Origin: an uncultured Muribaculaceae bacterium
GTDB lineage: Bacteria; Bacteroidota; Bacteroidia; Bacteroidales; Muribaculaceae
NCBI GenBank assembly: GCA_904501735.1
Contig: CAJGBY010000018.1
Coordinates: forward strand, 1-35,314
Direction: 5' to 3'
Length of the DNA: 35,314 nucleotides
A program made the position numbers and the translations under genes. Shown here one piece after another: positions 1-8,656 of this stretch; position 1 is the stretch's first letter; each line of letters opens with the position of its first letter. A model generated the notes under the pieces. It searched no databases, had not been told where the DNA came from, and saw only the letters and a list, made by a program, of their open reading frames with translations.

Positions 1-1
1 A

Positions 2-256
2 AAGAAAGAAATCTTTGGAACTTACGGAGCAAGCAATACTGATACTGGCTCTCCAGAAGCTCAGATAGCATTATTCTCTATCCGTATTTCCCACTTGACT
101 GAACACCTAAAGTCAAACCACAAAGATTATAACACTGCTCGCGCTCTTAAGAAACTTGTAGGTAAGCGTCGTCGTTTGTTGGATTACCTAATCCGCACTG
201 ATATCAACCGCTACCGTGCAATCATCGCTAAGAAGGAGCTTGGTATCCGTAAGTAA
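2..256 (+). CDS. rpsO: 30S ribosomal protein S15, 5'-truncated by window edge
   Basis: This is the C-terminal 84 residues of ribosomal protein S15, the small-subunit protein that binds the 16S rRNA central domain. The frame opens at base 2 and ends with TAA. It carries the family signature TGSPEAQIA followed by RISHLTEHLKSNHKD, then the basic GKRRRLLDYL segment and the C-terminal motif YRAIIAKKELGIRK. S15 is usually about 89 residues, so only about five N-terminal residues lie outside the window. A strong hairpin with a T-run follows 28 nt after the stop, so the gene ends its transcription unit. Its promoter is not in view. Confidence 0.97.
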   Translation, partial: KKEIFGTYGASNTDTGSPEAQIALFSIRISHLTEHLKSNHKDYNTARALKKLVGKRRRLLDYLIRTDINRYRAIIAKKELGIRK

Positions 257-284
257 TTCGATACCTCGTTATCAGAAACTCAAC

Positions 285-322
285 AACAGCTATCACAACA
301 TTGTGATAGCTGTTCTTTTTTT
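285..322 (+). terminator. Rho-independent terminator of rpsO
   Basis: A perfect inverted repeat of 14 bp (arms 285-298 and 301-314, with the closing bases forming the loop) is followed by a run of seven T at 316-322. It sits just after the rpsO stop codon. Confidence 0.93.
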
Positions 323-335
323 CACACCCTCACAC

Positions 336-372
336 AAAAAGAACTGAATGCAACACTAAGTTACATTCAGTT
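336..372 (-). terminator. Rho-independent terminator of the DUF1643 gene
   Basis: Read on the minus strand, arms at 364-372 and 342-350 (AACTGAATG and complement, 9 bp) are followed by CTTTTT. It lies 15 nt after the stop of the gene ending at 388, so it faces the rpsO terminator in this convergent gap. Confidence 0.8.
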
Positions 373-387
373 TATTCCTACAAAGAC

Positions 388-1050
388 CTACTCGTCTCGT
401 TCCAAAGCTTCCTCAAATCTCGTTATTATCTCTTTCACCTTTTCGAAACGCTTATACCCCAATTGAATTGCTCGCGGGTGATAGAACACATTATCGTCCA
501 TCACACTATTATAATGCGAAATCACTTTCTTGTCAAGACTCTCAAACAATCGATGTGCTTGCTCAGTCAGTTCAGGACTCAATCCCTTACCCCAACCTAT
601 ATACACTATAGGCGATTTATTTATCAAGTCAATATCCAATTGTGATGTATACAGATAATCCGAATCTACTTTAGCATATATATCCTTCGCCTTATCACTA
701 TTAGGCTCCTTGAGATTAAACAAATTATACAGCAAGATTACACCTTTCAGTTCTCGTTCCTTATGAGCGTAATAGCCATTAAATATCTTTGGCAACCAAT
801 CTCTAATTGTCGCATCTCTACCAAAGTCTACCACTTGCCAGCCATCAGCAATCCCCGTCAAATTTCGAAGACTCTCCAGCTCCTTATCCAACAATTGATC
901 AGCGGCTATAGTGACACTACCGGGATTCAGCAATATCGCTGTGCCTATCACATCCCAGCTATCGCCAAATTGCAGCACAGTATTACGCCTATAAGTAATA
1001 TTGGTAGCCTCATCAGTATAAAAACATGCAAAAACCTTTCTATCTGCCAT
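388..1050 (-). CDS. DUF1643 family protein
   Basis: The 220-residue product resembles DUF1643 proteins, whose function is unknown. Visible family-like features are an early block AILLNPGSVTIAAD (compare the usual LNPSTAD), a central VILLYNLFNLKEP block, a glycine-rich VYIGWGKG strand and a C-terminal FYHPRAIQLGY block. There is no signal peptide or membrane segment, so it should be cytoplasmic. An upstream in-frame GTG at 1071 would add seven residues, but it overlaps the -7 promoter box at 1071-1078 and probably lies at or before the transcription start. I therefore chose the ATG at 1050, which gives an N-terminus MADRKVFA. The gene is a single-gene unit with its own promoter and terminator. 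The family assignment comes from motif memory, not from a search. Confidence 0.75.
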   Translation of the reverse strand: MADRKVFACFYTDEATNITYRRNTVLQFGDSWDVIGTAILLNPGSVTIAADQLLDKELESLRNLTGIADGWQVVDFGRDATIRDWLPKIFNGYYAHKERELKGVILLYNLFNLKEPNSDKAKDIYAKVDSDYLYTSQLDIDLINKSPIVYIGWGKGLSPELTEQAHRLFESLDKKVISHYNSVMDDNVFYHPRAIQLGYKRFEKVKEIITRFEEALERDE

Positions 1051-1070
1051 ACTCTTAATATGAATCTCCA

Positions 1071-1078
1071 CAAAGGTA
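1071..1078 (-). promoter_or_regulatory. -7 box (TACCTTTG) of the DUF1643 gene
   Basis: The minus strand reads TACCTTTG, an exact match to the Bacteroidota -7 consensus TAnnTTTG. No clear TTTG is seen at the -33 distance. The box rules out the upstream GTG as the start and gives a leader of about 15 nt to the ATG at 1050. Confidence 0.65.
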
Positions 1079-1120
1079 ATTAAAATTTCGCAACTCTCGC
1101 CACACCAACCACCTCACAAC

Positions 1121-1154
1121 AAAAAAAAGAGCGCTGAGAAAATTCTCAACGCCC
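1121..1154 (-). terminator. Rho-independent terminator of rpsA
   Basis: On the minus strand a GGGCGTTGAG / CTCAGCGCTC hairpin with one wobble and an AT-rich loop is followed by eight T (complement of 1121-1128). It begins about 33 nt after the rpsA stop. Confidence 0.9.
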
Positions 1155-1186
1155 TTATTATGAAAACTTAAGTTGTAACCTTATGA

Positions 1187-2965
1187 TTACTTCTTAGAAA
1201 GTTTTTCCTTCAATGCTGCAAGCTCTTCGATATCACCAAGAGTTGTCTTTTCGATTGATGCAGCTGGAGCAGCTTCTTCAGCCTTAGCTTCAGCCTTAGC
1301 AGCCTTCTTAGCAGCCTTCTTCACTTCAGCCTTAGCTTCATCTTCGAAAATGCGGCTGTGTGAAAGAATGATGCGCTTAACTTCCTTGTTGAATTCGATA
1401 ACCTTGAAGTTCAAAGTTTCGTTTGCAGTTGCTTGTGAACCATCTTCCTTTACAAGGTGCTTAGGAGTTGCGAAACCTTCAACACCGTGAGGAAGAGCGA
1501 TTACTGCGCCCTTGTCAAGAAGTTCAGTGATTGTACCTTCGTGAACGCTACCTACAGTGTAAACTGTTTCGAATACGTCCCATGGGTTTTCTTCAAGTTG
1601 CTTGTGACCTAGGCTCAAGCGACGGTTTTCCTTATCGATTTCAAGAACTTGAACTTCGATTTCAGAACCGATTTGAGTGAATTCAGATGGGTGCTTGATC
1701 TTCTTAGTCCAAGAAAGGTCGCTGATGTGGATTAGACCGTCAACACCTTCTTCAAGTTCTACAAATACACCGAAGTTAGTGAAGTTGCGAACCTTAGCTG
1801 TGTGCTTAGAACCTACTGGGTAAGTTTCTTCGATCTTTTCCCATGGATCAGCCTTAAGTTGCTTGATACCAAGAGACATCTTACGTTCGTCACGATCAAG
1901 AGTAAGAACTACTGCTTCTACTTCGTCACCTACCTTCATGAAGTCTTGAGCTGAACGCAAGTGTTGTGACCATGACATTTCGCTCACGTGGATAAGACCT
2001 TCTACACCAGCAGCGATTTCTACGAATGCACCGTAGTCAGCCATAACAACTACCTTACCCTTAACTGTGTCACCTACCTTAAGGTCTGCATTTAGAGCAT
2101 CCCATGGGTGAGCTTGAAGTTGCTTCAAACCTAGAGCGATGCGCTTCTTTTCGTCATCGAAATCAAGGATAACAACATTCAACTTTTGATCAAGAGCAAC
2201 GATTTCTTCTGGGTGATTTACGCGGCCCCAAGAAAGGTCAGTGATGTGGATAAGACCATCTACGCCACCAAGGTCGATGAATACACCGTAAGTAGTGATG
2301 TTCTTAACTGTACCTTCAAGTACTTGACCCTTTTCAAGCTTAGCAATAATATCTTTCTTTTGTTGTTCAAGTTCAGCTTCAATAAGAGCCTTGTGAGAAA
2401 CAACAACATTCTTAAATTCTTGATTGATCTTAACAACCTTGAATTCCATAGTCTTACCTACGAATACATCGTAGTCACGGATTGGCTTAACGTCGATTTG
2501 AGAACCTGGAAGGAATGCTTCGATACCGAATACATCAACGATCATACCACCCTTAGTGCGGCACTTAACATAACCCTTGATTACTTCGTCAGCTTCAAGA
2601 GCAGCATTTACGCGATCCCAGCTCTTAGCTGCGCGTGCCTTGCGGTGTGAAAGAAGAAGTTGACCCTTCTTGTCTTCTTGGTTTTCAATAAATACTTCTA
2701 CTACATCACCTACCTTAAGGTCTGGGTTGTAGCGGAATTCGCTGAATGGGATAATACCGTCTGACTTGTAGCCGATGTTAACCACTACCTCACGCTTGTT
2801 AAGTGCGATAACAGTACCTTCAGTTACATCTTTGTCCTTGATTGTGTTCAAAGATTCGTCATAAGTTTTTACCAATTCTTCTTGGCTCTTATCGCCAAAT
2901 GTTTCGCCTTTTGCATAGGCTTCCCAATCGAAATCTTCAATTGGAGAGTTTTTAATTTCGCTCAT
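1187..2965 (-). CDS. rpsA: 30S ribosomal protein S1
   Basis: The 592-residue protein carries six S1 RNA-binding repeats at about residues 48-110, 126-195, 212-283, 298-370, 384-456 and 471-540. Repeats 3 to 5 show the best conserved core (GVFIDLGGVDGLIHITDLSW, GAFVEI..GLIHVSEMSW, GVFVELEEGVDGLIHISDLSW), as expected for the mRNA-binding repeats. The C-terminal tail of about 50 residues is rich in Ala, Lys and Glu and ends in a predicted helix (LGDIEELAALKEKLSKK). S1 delivers mRNA to the 30S subunit, which matters in Bacteroidota, where Shine-Dalgarno pairing is little used. Codon use is strongly biased (GGT, CTT, AAG, GAA), as for a highly expressed gene. It is monocistronic, with its own promoter (3029-3036), a leader hairpin (2999-3017) and a terminator (1121-1154). 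Confidence 0.98.
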   Translation of the reverse strand: MSEIKNSPIEDFDWEAYAKGETFGDKSQEELVKTYDESLNTIKDKDVTEGTVIALNKREVVVNIGYKSDGIIPFSEFRYNPDLKVGDVVEVFIENQEDKKGQLLLSHRKARAAKSWDRVNAALEADEVIKGYVKCRTKGGMIVDVFGIEAFLPGSQIDVKPIRDYDVFVGKTMEFKVVKINQEFKNVVVSHKALIEAELEQQKKDIIAKLEKGQVLEGTVKNITTYGVFIDLGGVDGLIHITDLSWGRVNHPEEIVALDQKLNVVILDFDDEKKRIALGLKQLQAHPWDALNADLKVGDTVKGKVVVMADYGAFVEIAAGVEGLIHVSEMSWSQHLRSAQDFMKVGDEVEAVVLTLDRDERKMSLGIKQLKADPWEKIEETYPVGSKHTAKVRNFTNFGVFVELEEGVDGLIHISDLSWTKKIKHPSEFTQIGSEIEVQVLEIDKENRRLSLGHKQLEENPWDVFETVYTVGSVHEGTITELLDKGAVIALPHGVEGFATPKHLVKEDGSQATANETLNFKVIEFNKEVKRIILSHSRIFEDEAKAEVKKAAKKAAKAEAKAEEAAPAASIEKTTLGDIEELAALKEKLSKK

Positions 2966-2998
2966 CTAATTAGTTAATAAAATAGTTAATAATCTCTT

Positions 2999-3017
2999 AC
3001 CAGCTCTCATCGCTGGT
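2999..3017 (-). promoter_or_regulatory. Hairpin in the rpsA 5' leader
   Basis: ACCAGC (2999-3004) and GCTGGT (3012-3017) form a perfect 6-bp stem with a 7-nt loop. It sits in the roughly 57-nt leader between the predicted transcription start (about 3022-3024) and the ATG at 2965. It is not followed by a T-run, so it is not a terminator. By analogy with autoregulated rpsA in other bacteria it could be a regulatory element, but that is inference. Confidence 0.5.
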
Positions 3018-3028
3018 CATTCAAAGTG

Positions 3029-3059
3029 CAAAGGTAAGCATAATTTTCTGTTCCACAAT
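3029..3059 (-). promoter_or_regulatory. Promoter of rpsA
   Basis: On the minus strand the -7 box TACCTTTG is at 3029-3036. A 3-of-4 match to the -33 box (ATTG, complement of 3056-3059) lies 19 nt upstream. Confidence 0.75.
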
Positions 3060-3095
3060 CACTTTTGCTCAATTATTTTTCGCCAAATAGCCCTA

Positions 3096-5324
3096 TTATT
3101 CATTTTTTATACTGCGAAGGCTATTAGTTACCACGCTCACACTGCTCAACGCCATTGCGGCACCGGCTATCATAGGATTGAGCAAGAATCCACACACTGG
3201 ATATAATGCGCCGGCAGCCACTGGCACACCAATCACATTATATATAAATGCCCAAAACAGATTTTGATGTATCGTGCGCACAATATTCTTCGACAACTCA
3301 ATAGCTTCGGGGATTTTCATCAAGTCATTACCCACTATTGCCATTTTAGCTATATCTATCGCAATATCACTTCCTTGCCCCATTGCGACGCCCATATCGG
3401 CTTGAGCAAGAGCAGCGCTATCATTGATTCCGTCGCCCACCATCGCCACACAATGCCCTTCGGCTTGCAACCTTGCCACAAACTCAGCTTTTTCGCTTGG
3501 CAACATTTGTGCTTTGTAGTTTTTTATGCCCACTTGTCGCGCCACAGCCTCGGCAGTCACACGATTATCTCCTGTAAGCATATACACTGCCACACCCATT
3601 TCGTGCATCTTTGCCACAGCTGCTACCGATGTCGCTTTCACCTTATCTGTTATTGCAATCAATGTGAGCGAGCGCTCTTCATCGGCAAGCCACACCACCG
3701 TTTTCGATTCATCTTCGAGTTCGTTGGCTCTCACTTCCAAGTCTTGCTCCATCTTTACGCCTTGCGACTTCAAGAACTTCGCATTTCCTACAAAATAGTG
3801 TTTTCCGTCGACCTCGCCTTTCACACCGCCACCCACAACAGCCTCAAAACCAGCCACCGACACACTATTAGCATCCAACGACTTAAAGTGACGCACTATA
3901 GCTTCGGCAAGTGGATGTTCCGACTGCATTTCAATACTATATAGCGCATCGGCACACGCATCCACATCAACATTAGCTCCATACACCACATCGGCCACCT
4001 CAGGGCGACCTTCGGTTATAGTACCTGTCTTATCGAGCACCACAGCATCAATTTTCTTTGCTATTTCCAAGCTTTTAGCATCTTTAATGAGGATTCCTTT
4101 TTCGGCACCTTTGCCTATACCCACCATTATGGCTGTAGGCGTAGCAAGACCGTGTGCACATGGACATGCAATAATCACCACCGTAACAAATGCAAGCACT
4201 CCTCGCACCACTCCGTCATTTCCTCCCCACAAGCACCAAGCCACCATCGACAGCAAAGCAATGGTTACAATCACAGGCACAAACACGCCTGCCACCTTAT
4301 CTACTATTCTTTGTATTGGAGCTTTACTTCCTTGTGCATCTTGCACCATTTTTATTATCGTAGCGAGCATCGTCGCTGAACCCACTTTAGTAGCTTTCAT
4401 TTGGAATGCGCCTTTCTGGTTGATAGTTCCTGCAAATACTTCGCTTCCCTCAGTCTTTTCAACCGACATTGGTTCACCACTTAGCATACTCTCGTCAACA
4501 AACGACATTCCGTTCATCACCACCCCATCAACAGGCACTTTCTCGCCTGGTCGCACAGCTATCACGCTACCTTCTTTTATATAGTCTATCAAGGTTTCGC
4601 GCAACTCGCCACTTTCGGTTACCACCATTGCTGTTTTGGGAGCAAGCCCCATGAGTTTCTTTATCGCCTCCGATGTATTACCCTTAGCTCGTTCTTCAAG
4701 CATTCGACCTATCATTATAAATACAACTATCATTGCCGATGCCTCGAAATAAACATGTGGCTCTACATCTCGCTTTTCCCAAAACTCTGGGTAAATCATA
4801 TTAAATATGCTGAAACAATATGACACACCCACACTCAATGCCACGAGTGTATCCATGTTAGCCGATTTTTGCTTCAGTTGCTTCCATGCGTTCACAAAAA
4901 ATCCTCGTCCGAAATAGAACACTACAGGTGTTGCGAGCACAGCCATAATCTCTTGCGCATAAGGTATATCATGAAACACCATCGACAACAGCATTATTGG
5001 TACCGACAGCACTATCGACCACACCACATTGTTCCTCAGCTCTTTATAGCGCACCTTTTCGCGTTCTTCCACCTGTGTCGCAGCATCCTCTCCCCCTGTT
5101 GCAACCAACTGAAATCCCATATTCGCCACCACCTCAGCAAGGCGTTCTATCGTTATTTCATCGGGGTTATAAACCAACGATATATTGCCTGCTGCCAGGT
5201 TCACATTGCACAACTGCACTCCTTGTTGCTTACCCAACACCTTTTCGATACGAGCAGCACAAGCCGCGCACTGCATACCCACCACGGGATACACTGCTTT
5301 TATTGTATTAGTTGCATTATCCAT
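3096..5324 (-). CDS. copA: Copper-translocating P1B-type ATPase
   Basis: The 742-residue protein is an inner-membrane Cu+ exporter of the P1B-1 type. In order it has one N-terminal heavy-metal-associated domain with the metal site GMQCAAC (about residues 16-22), paired membrane helices, an actuator domain with SGEP in place of TGE(S), the membrane metal site CPC at residues 387-389, the phosphorylation motif DKTGT, the SEHPLAEA motif of the nucleotide-binding domain, TGDNRVTAEAVARQ, and the hinge MVGDGINDSAAL near the C-terminus. The residue two after CPC is His391 (codon 4152-4154), where CopA proteins normally have Leu (CPCALGLATP). No copper chaperone or copper regulator gene is adjacent. 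A -7 box lies 32 nt upstream, and the gene is divergent from the M15 peptidase gene. No clear terminator is seen after its stop. Confidence 0.95.
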   Translation of the reverse strand: MDNATNTIKAVYPVVGMQCAACAARIEKVLGKQQGVQLCNVNLAAGNISLVYNPDEITIERLAEVVANMGFQLVATGGEDAATQVEEREKVRYKELRNNVVWSIVLSVPIMLLSMVFHDIPYAQEIMAVLATPVVFYFGRGFFVNAWKQLKQKSANMDTLVALSVGVSYCFSIFNMIYPEFWEKRDVEPHVYFEASAMIVVFIMIGRMLEERAKGNTSEAIKKLMGLAPKTAMVVTESGELRETLIDYIKEGSVIAVRPGEKVPVDGVVMNGMSFVDESMLSGEPMSVEKTEGSEVFAGTINQKGAFQMKATKVGSATMLATIIKMVQDAQGSKAPIQRIVDKVAGVFVPVIVTIALLSMVAWCLWGGNDGVVRGVLAFVTVVIIACPCAHGLATPTAIMVGIGKGAEKGILIKDAKSLEIAKKIDAVVLDKTGTITEGRPEVADVVYGANVDVDACADALYSIEMQSEHPLAEAIVRHFKSLDANSVSVAGFEAVVGGGVKGEVDGKHYFVGNAKFLKSQGVKMEQDLEVRANELEDESKTVVWLADEERSLTLIAITDKVKATSVAAVAKMHEMGVAVYMLTGDNRVTAEAVARQVGIKNYKAQMLPSEKAEFVARLQAEGHCVAMVGDGINDSAALAQADMGVAMGQGSDIAIDIAKMAIVGNDLMKIPEAIELSKNIVRTIHQNLFWAFIYNVIGVPVAAGALYPVCGFLLNPMIAGAAMALSSVSVVTNSLRSIKNE

Positions 5325-5355
5325 TTATTGCAATTCCTTACATTATTATTTTCTA

Positions 5356-5363
5356 CAAATATA
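5356..5363 (-). promoter_or_regulatory. -7 box (TATATTTG) of copA
   Basis: The minus strand reads TATATTTG, matching TAnnTTTG, 32 nt upstream of the copA ATG. I found no -33 TTTG at the right distance, which may mean that an activator is used. Confidence 0.6.
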
Positions 5364-5417
5364 ACACAATTACATAATATTAGGCATTGCCCGAACTCCT
5401 TTTTATTCATTTTTTTG

Positions 5418-5425
5418 TAACTTTG
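5418..5425 (+). promoter_or_regulatory. -7 box (TAACTTTG) of the M15 peptidase gene
   Basis: TAACTTTG is an exact TAnnTTTG match and ends only 5 nt before the ATG at 5431. The predicted transcription start therefore falls at or within one to two bases of the start codon. Confidence 0.65.
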
Positions 5426-5430
5426 CCACT

Positions 5431-6093
5431 ATGAAACGCTTACATCTATGTTTGGCTCTTTTGCTATGTTATGCACTGGCATGGGCTATTGATTACGATA
5501 AGGAATTTGCTAAAGTGGGCTTTGTAGACCTACAAAAGCTCGACAATTCGATTGCTGTAGAAATCAAATATTCTACAACCGATAATTTTATGGGTATAAA
5601 TATGTATGGCGACCTTCACAAGGCCTACCTTCGCCCCGAAATAGCTAAAAAAGTTGCCCGAGCACAGAAATTATTAAAAGAAGTCGACCCCGATTACTCA
5701 TTAATAATATATGATGCTGCACGACCTTTAAGCGCACAAAAGTCGATGTACAAAAAAGTAAAAGGGACTAAATTTCAGCGCTATGTAGCCAACCCCTACA
5801 ATGGTGGTGGACACCACAACTTTGGATGTGCCGTCGACCTTACTATATTATATAAAGGTAAACCAGTTGATATGGGTACTGGATTCGACTCTTTCAGCAC
5901 TCTTTCTCACATCGACAACGAAGAAACCAATCTTAAAAACGGAACTCTCAGCAAAGAAGCCTACAACAATCGCAAACTTCTACGCAACATTATGAAAAAG
6001 GTGGGATTCAATACCTACCGTCGCGAATGGTGGCATTTCGACTGCTACAAGATTAAGTACGCGCGTCAAAATTTTAAGTTACTAGACTTTTAA
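5431..6093 (+). CDS. D-alanyl-D-alanine dipeptidase-like M15 zinc peptidase
   Basis: The 220-residue protein begins with a signal peptide (MKRLHLCLALLLCYALAWA) and should be exported. It belongs to the M15 family (VanX/DdpX type), zinc peptidases that cleave D-Ala-D-Ala. Visible are the substrate-binding IIYDAARP segment (about residues 91-98), the zinc-site block GGHHNFGCAVD (about 126-136, with a His and the Asp as ligands) and EWWH at 199-202, supplying the catalytic Glu and the last zinc His. Length is normal for the family. It stands alone, facing priA with a 10-nt gap and no hairpin between them. No VanH or VanA-type ligase genes are nearby, so a cell-wall recycling or remodelling role is more likely than glycopeptide resistance. 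Confidence 0.88.
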   Translation: MKRLHLCLALLLCYALAWAIDYDKEFAKVGFVDLQKLDNSIAVEIKYSTTDNFMGINMYGDLHKAYLRPEIAKKVARAQKLLKEVDPDYSLIIYDAARPLSAQKSMYKKVKGTKFQRYVANPYNGGGHHNFGCAVDLTILYKGKPVDMGTGFDSFSTLSHIDNEETNLKNGTLSKEAYNNRKLLRNIMKKVGFNTYRREWWHFDCYKIKYARQNFKLLDF

Positions 6094-6103
6094 CCTCCCC
6101 TGA

Positions 6104-8569
6104 TCACATCGGGTCAACATCATAGTATAGGATAACTTGTTTCATACGGCTATCCACCTTGAGCATTTCCTCATAGATTTGGCGAAGGATCAATTTCACC
6201 TTTGGCATCGATGCTTCATTCTCCATCTTCAGCACAATCTGACGGATATAGAAATTCTGCACTCGAGCCACCATTGGAGCTTCTGGTCCTAACACTCTAT
6301 GCTTAAACACTTGACGAAGCATATTGCTGTATCTCACCGACATTTCAGTAAGCACACTATCATCGCGGTGTTTCATATAGATATTTATAATCTTTGAGAA
6401 TGGTGGATAATTGAACTTCTCTCGTTCTCCTATTTCGTAGCGATAAAACCCCAAATAATCGTGCGATTTCACAAATCCTATCACTGGATGACACACATCG
6501 CTCGTTTGTATCACCACTCGACCTTGCTTACTCTTGCGACCTGCACGGCCACTCACTTGCTCCATCATATCGAACGCACGCTCATCCGAACGAAAATCAG
6601 GGAAATTTATCATCGTATCGGCATTCAAGATTCCCACTGTACTCACTCCAGCAAAATCCAAACCCTTGGTTACCATTTGCGTACCCACAAGCACATTCAT
6701 CTTTCCTGCCGAAAAATCATCAATCAACTTTTCGTAGCTATTCTTATTGCGAGTCGTATCAAGGTCCATTCGTGCTATACGATCGTTAGGGAACACTGCT
6801 TCCACCTCATCTTCTATGCGCTCAGTGCCATAACCTATAATTTCAATATCTGGCATCTTACACGCAGGACACATCGTTGGCAATTGCATCGTATACCCAC
6901 AATAGTGGCATGTCAATGTGTGCAAATGCTTGTGATAAGTAAGCGACACATCGCAATTTTCGCACTTAGGTATCCATTCGCACTGCTTACACTTCACCAT
7001 TGGAGCATAACCTCGGCGATTTTGGAACAATATCACTTGTTCTCCTGCTTCAAGGCTTTCGCGACACAATCTCACAAGACGACCCGAGAACATACCATTC
7101 ATTTCTTTCTTGCGACGAGCCTCGCGAGTATCCACCACTTCCACTTCGGGCATTTCGATATCTTCATATCGAGTGAGAAGCGACACCAGTCCATATCGTC
7201 CCAACTCGGCATTGCGATACACCTCAACAGCTGGCGTAGCCGAACCCAGCAATGTCTTTGCTCCATGCATCGATGCAAGCATCATCGCAGCATTTCGGCC
7301 ATTATAGCGTGGAGCAGGGTCTTGTTGCTTGTAACTTGTGTCGTGTTCTTCATCTACAATCACCAATCCAAGGTTAGCAAATGGCAAAAACACCGAAGAA
7401 CGCACACCTATCACCACACATGGCTCATTACTATTCAACAGTTTCTTCCAAATATCCACACGCTCATTATCCGAGAATTTTGAGTGATAAATCAGCAACT
7501 TATCACCAAAAAACTGTTGCAATCGCTGTGTCAACTGTGTTGTCAATGCGATTTCTGGCACAAGATACAACACTTGGCGACCATTTTTCAGCACCTCATC
7601 TACAAGATGTACATATATCGAGGTCTTGCCACTCGATGTAACACCATGCAGCAAGGTTATATTCTTTTCTTTGAACGAATCTCTAATTTCTCGCAAAGCA
7701 CGCGATTGTTCTTCGCTCAACACAGGCTTTTCTTGCACTCGACTCACTCTATTAGCAAATCGGTTTATCTCTTTCTTATATTGCTTTAAGATTCCTTTTC
7801 CTATCACACCACTAAGCACTGCCGACGACACATCAGCTCGAGCCAATAGCTCTTGTTTCTTCACTTCGCGCAGTGTTCCACTTTGCAACCATCGCGATAG
7901 GTCAAGATAAGCCAATAGCAATGCTTCTTGCTTATTACTTCGGTGCACCATATCAAAATAGCGATGCAATCCTTCTGCATCACCTCTCTCAAGATTGAGT
8001 GATATTAGCACTTCGGTCTTAGGACGATAAGTATCCATCACCTTCTCGGCCACATATATAGCATCTTTTTCGAGCATTCGGCTCACCACCGACTCCACAT
8101 TCTTGAATCCTGTTGCATTAGCTATCTCGTTAAGTTGCACCTTGTCTCGCGACGACACAAGGTCATAGATAATGCGTTCTCGTTCGCCAAGCTTTACATC
8201 TTCAGTATCTTCATAGTCAGGATTGACTGTAATCACCGTTTCGCTTTCCACCTTCAACCCTGCAGGAACAGCAGCTTTATACACCTCACCTTGCGAACAC
8301 AAATAGTATTCCGAAATCCACGACCAGAATTTCAATTGTGGGTGGCGCACAATAGGTGCTTCATCAAGCACCGACACCATTTCTTTCACCTCATATCCTT
8401 GAGGCTCATTGTGATGCACCATCACCACTATCGCTGTATAGAATTTCTTGCGACCGAATGGTACAAGCACACGACTACCTATCTTCACATCTCCAATTAC
8501 TTCGGGAATGCGATAGGTAAATGTGCTATAAAGTGGCAATGGTAATATTACATCTATAAATCGTGTCAT
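6104..8569 (-). CDS. priA: Primosomal protein N' (replication restart helicase PriA)
   Basis: The 821-residue superfamily 2 DNA helicase restarts stalled replication forks by loading the primosome. It has the N-terminal DNA-binding region typical of PriA, Walker A GVTSSGKT (about residues 308-315), the Walker B box DEEH (about 405) and the helicase motif GSATPAVE. A zinc-binding region at about 526-573 contains eight cysteines in CxxC-type pairs (CKQC, CENC, CHYC, CPAC). The C-terminal helicase motifs include GTQMVTKGLDF and QVSGRAGR. Length matches Bacteroidota PriA. It has its own promoter and is separated from the upstream barrel gene by that gene's terminator. Confidence 0.97.
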   Translation of the reverse strand: MTRFIDVILPLPLYSTFTYRIPEVIGDVKIGSRVLVPFGRKKFYTAIVVMVHHNEPQGYEVKEMVSVLDEAPIVRHPQLKFWSWISEYYLCSQGEVYKAAVPAGLKVESETVITVNPDYEDTEDVKLGERERIIYDLVSSRDKVQLNEIANATGFKNVESVVSRMLEKDAIYVAEKVMDTYRPKTEVLISLNLERGDAEGLHRYFDMVHRSNKQEALLLAYLDLSRWLQSGTLREVKKQELLARADVSSAVLSGVIGKGILKQYKKEINRFANRVSRVQEKPVLSEEQSRALREIRDSFKEKNITLLHGVTSSGKTSIYVHLVDEVLKNGRQVLYLVPEIALTTQLTQRLQQFFGDKLLIYHSKFSDNERVDIWKKLLNSNEPCVVIGVRSSVFLPFANLGLVIVDEEHDTSYKQQDPAPRYNGRNAAMMLASMHGAKTLLGSATPAVEVYRNAELGRYGLVSLLTRYEDIEMPEVEVVDTREARRKKEMNGMFSGRLVRLCRESLEAGEQVILFQNRRGYAPMVKCKQCEWIPKCENCDVSLTYHKHLHTLTCHYCGYTMQLPTMCPACKMPDIEIIGYGTERIEDEVEAVFPNDRIARMDLDTTRNKNSYEKLIDDFSAGKMNVLVGTQMVTKGLDFAGVSTVGILNADTMINFPDFRSDERAFDMMEQVSGRAGRKSKQGRVVIQTSDVCHPVIGFVKSHDYLGFYRYEIGEREKFNYPPFSKIINIYMKHRDDSVLTEMSVRYSNMLRQVFKHRVLGPEAPMVARVQNFYIRQIVLKMENEASMPKVKLILRQIYEEMLKVDSRMKQVILYYDVDPM

Positions 8570-8613
8570 ACGCCTATTTCTTTTTCTCTGATTTCCTTAA
8601 TACTATTCCTCTC

Positions 8614-8645
8614 CAAAATTACGAATAATTCCACCAACCCACAAA
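8614..8645 (-). promoter_or_regulatory. Promoter of priA
   Basis: On the minus strand the -33 box TTTG (complement of 8642-8645) and the -7 box TAATTTTG (8614-8621) are separated by 20 nt, a full consensus match. The predicted leader is about 40 nt. Confidence 0.8.
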
Positions 8646-8656
8646 CCTTTACGGCA

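Noticed and set aside
1051..1071. GTG start extending the DUF1643 protein by seven residues
   Set aside because: The GTG overlaps the -7 promoter box, so it would lie at or before the transcription start.
4087..4584. 165-codon open frame on the plus strand
   Set aside because: Antisense to copA; its Thr/Pro/Ile-rich product mirrors the membrane segments of the pump.
5431..6093. Glycopeptide-resistance (VanX) gene
   Set aside because: The fold and motifs fit, but there are no vanH/vanA-type or regulator genes nearby and the protein is exported; a housekeeping dipeptidase is more likely.
6461..7483. 340-codon open frame on the plus strand
   Set aside because: Antisense to priA; its His/Thr/Ser/Ile-rich translation has no recognisable domain.
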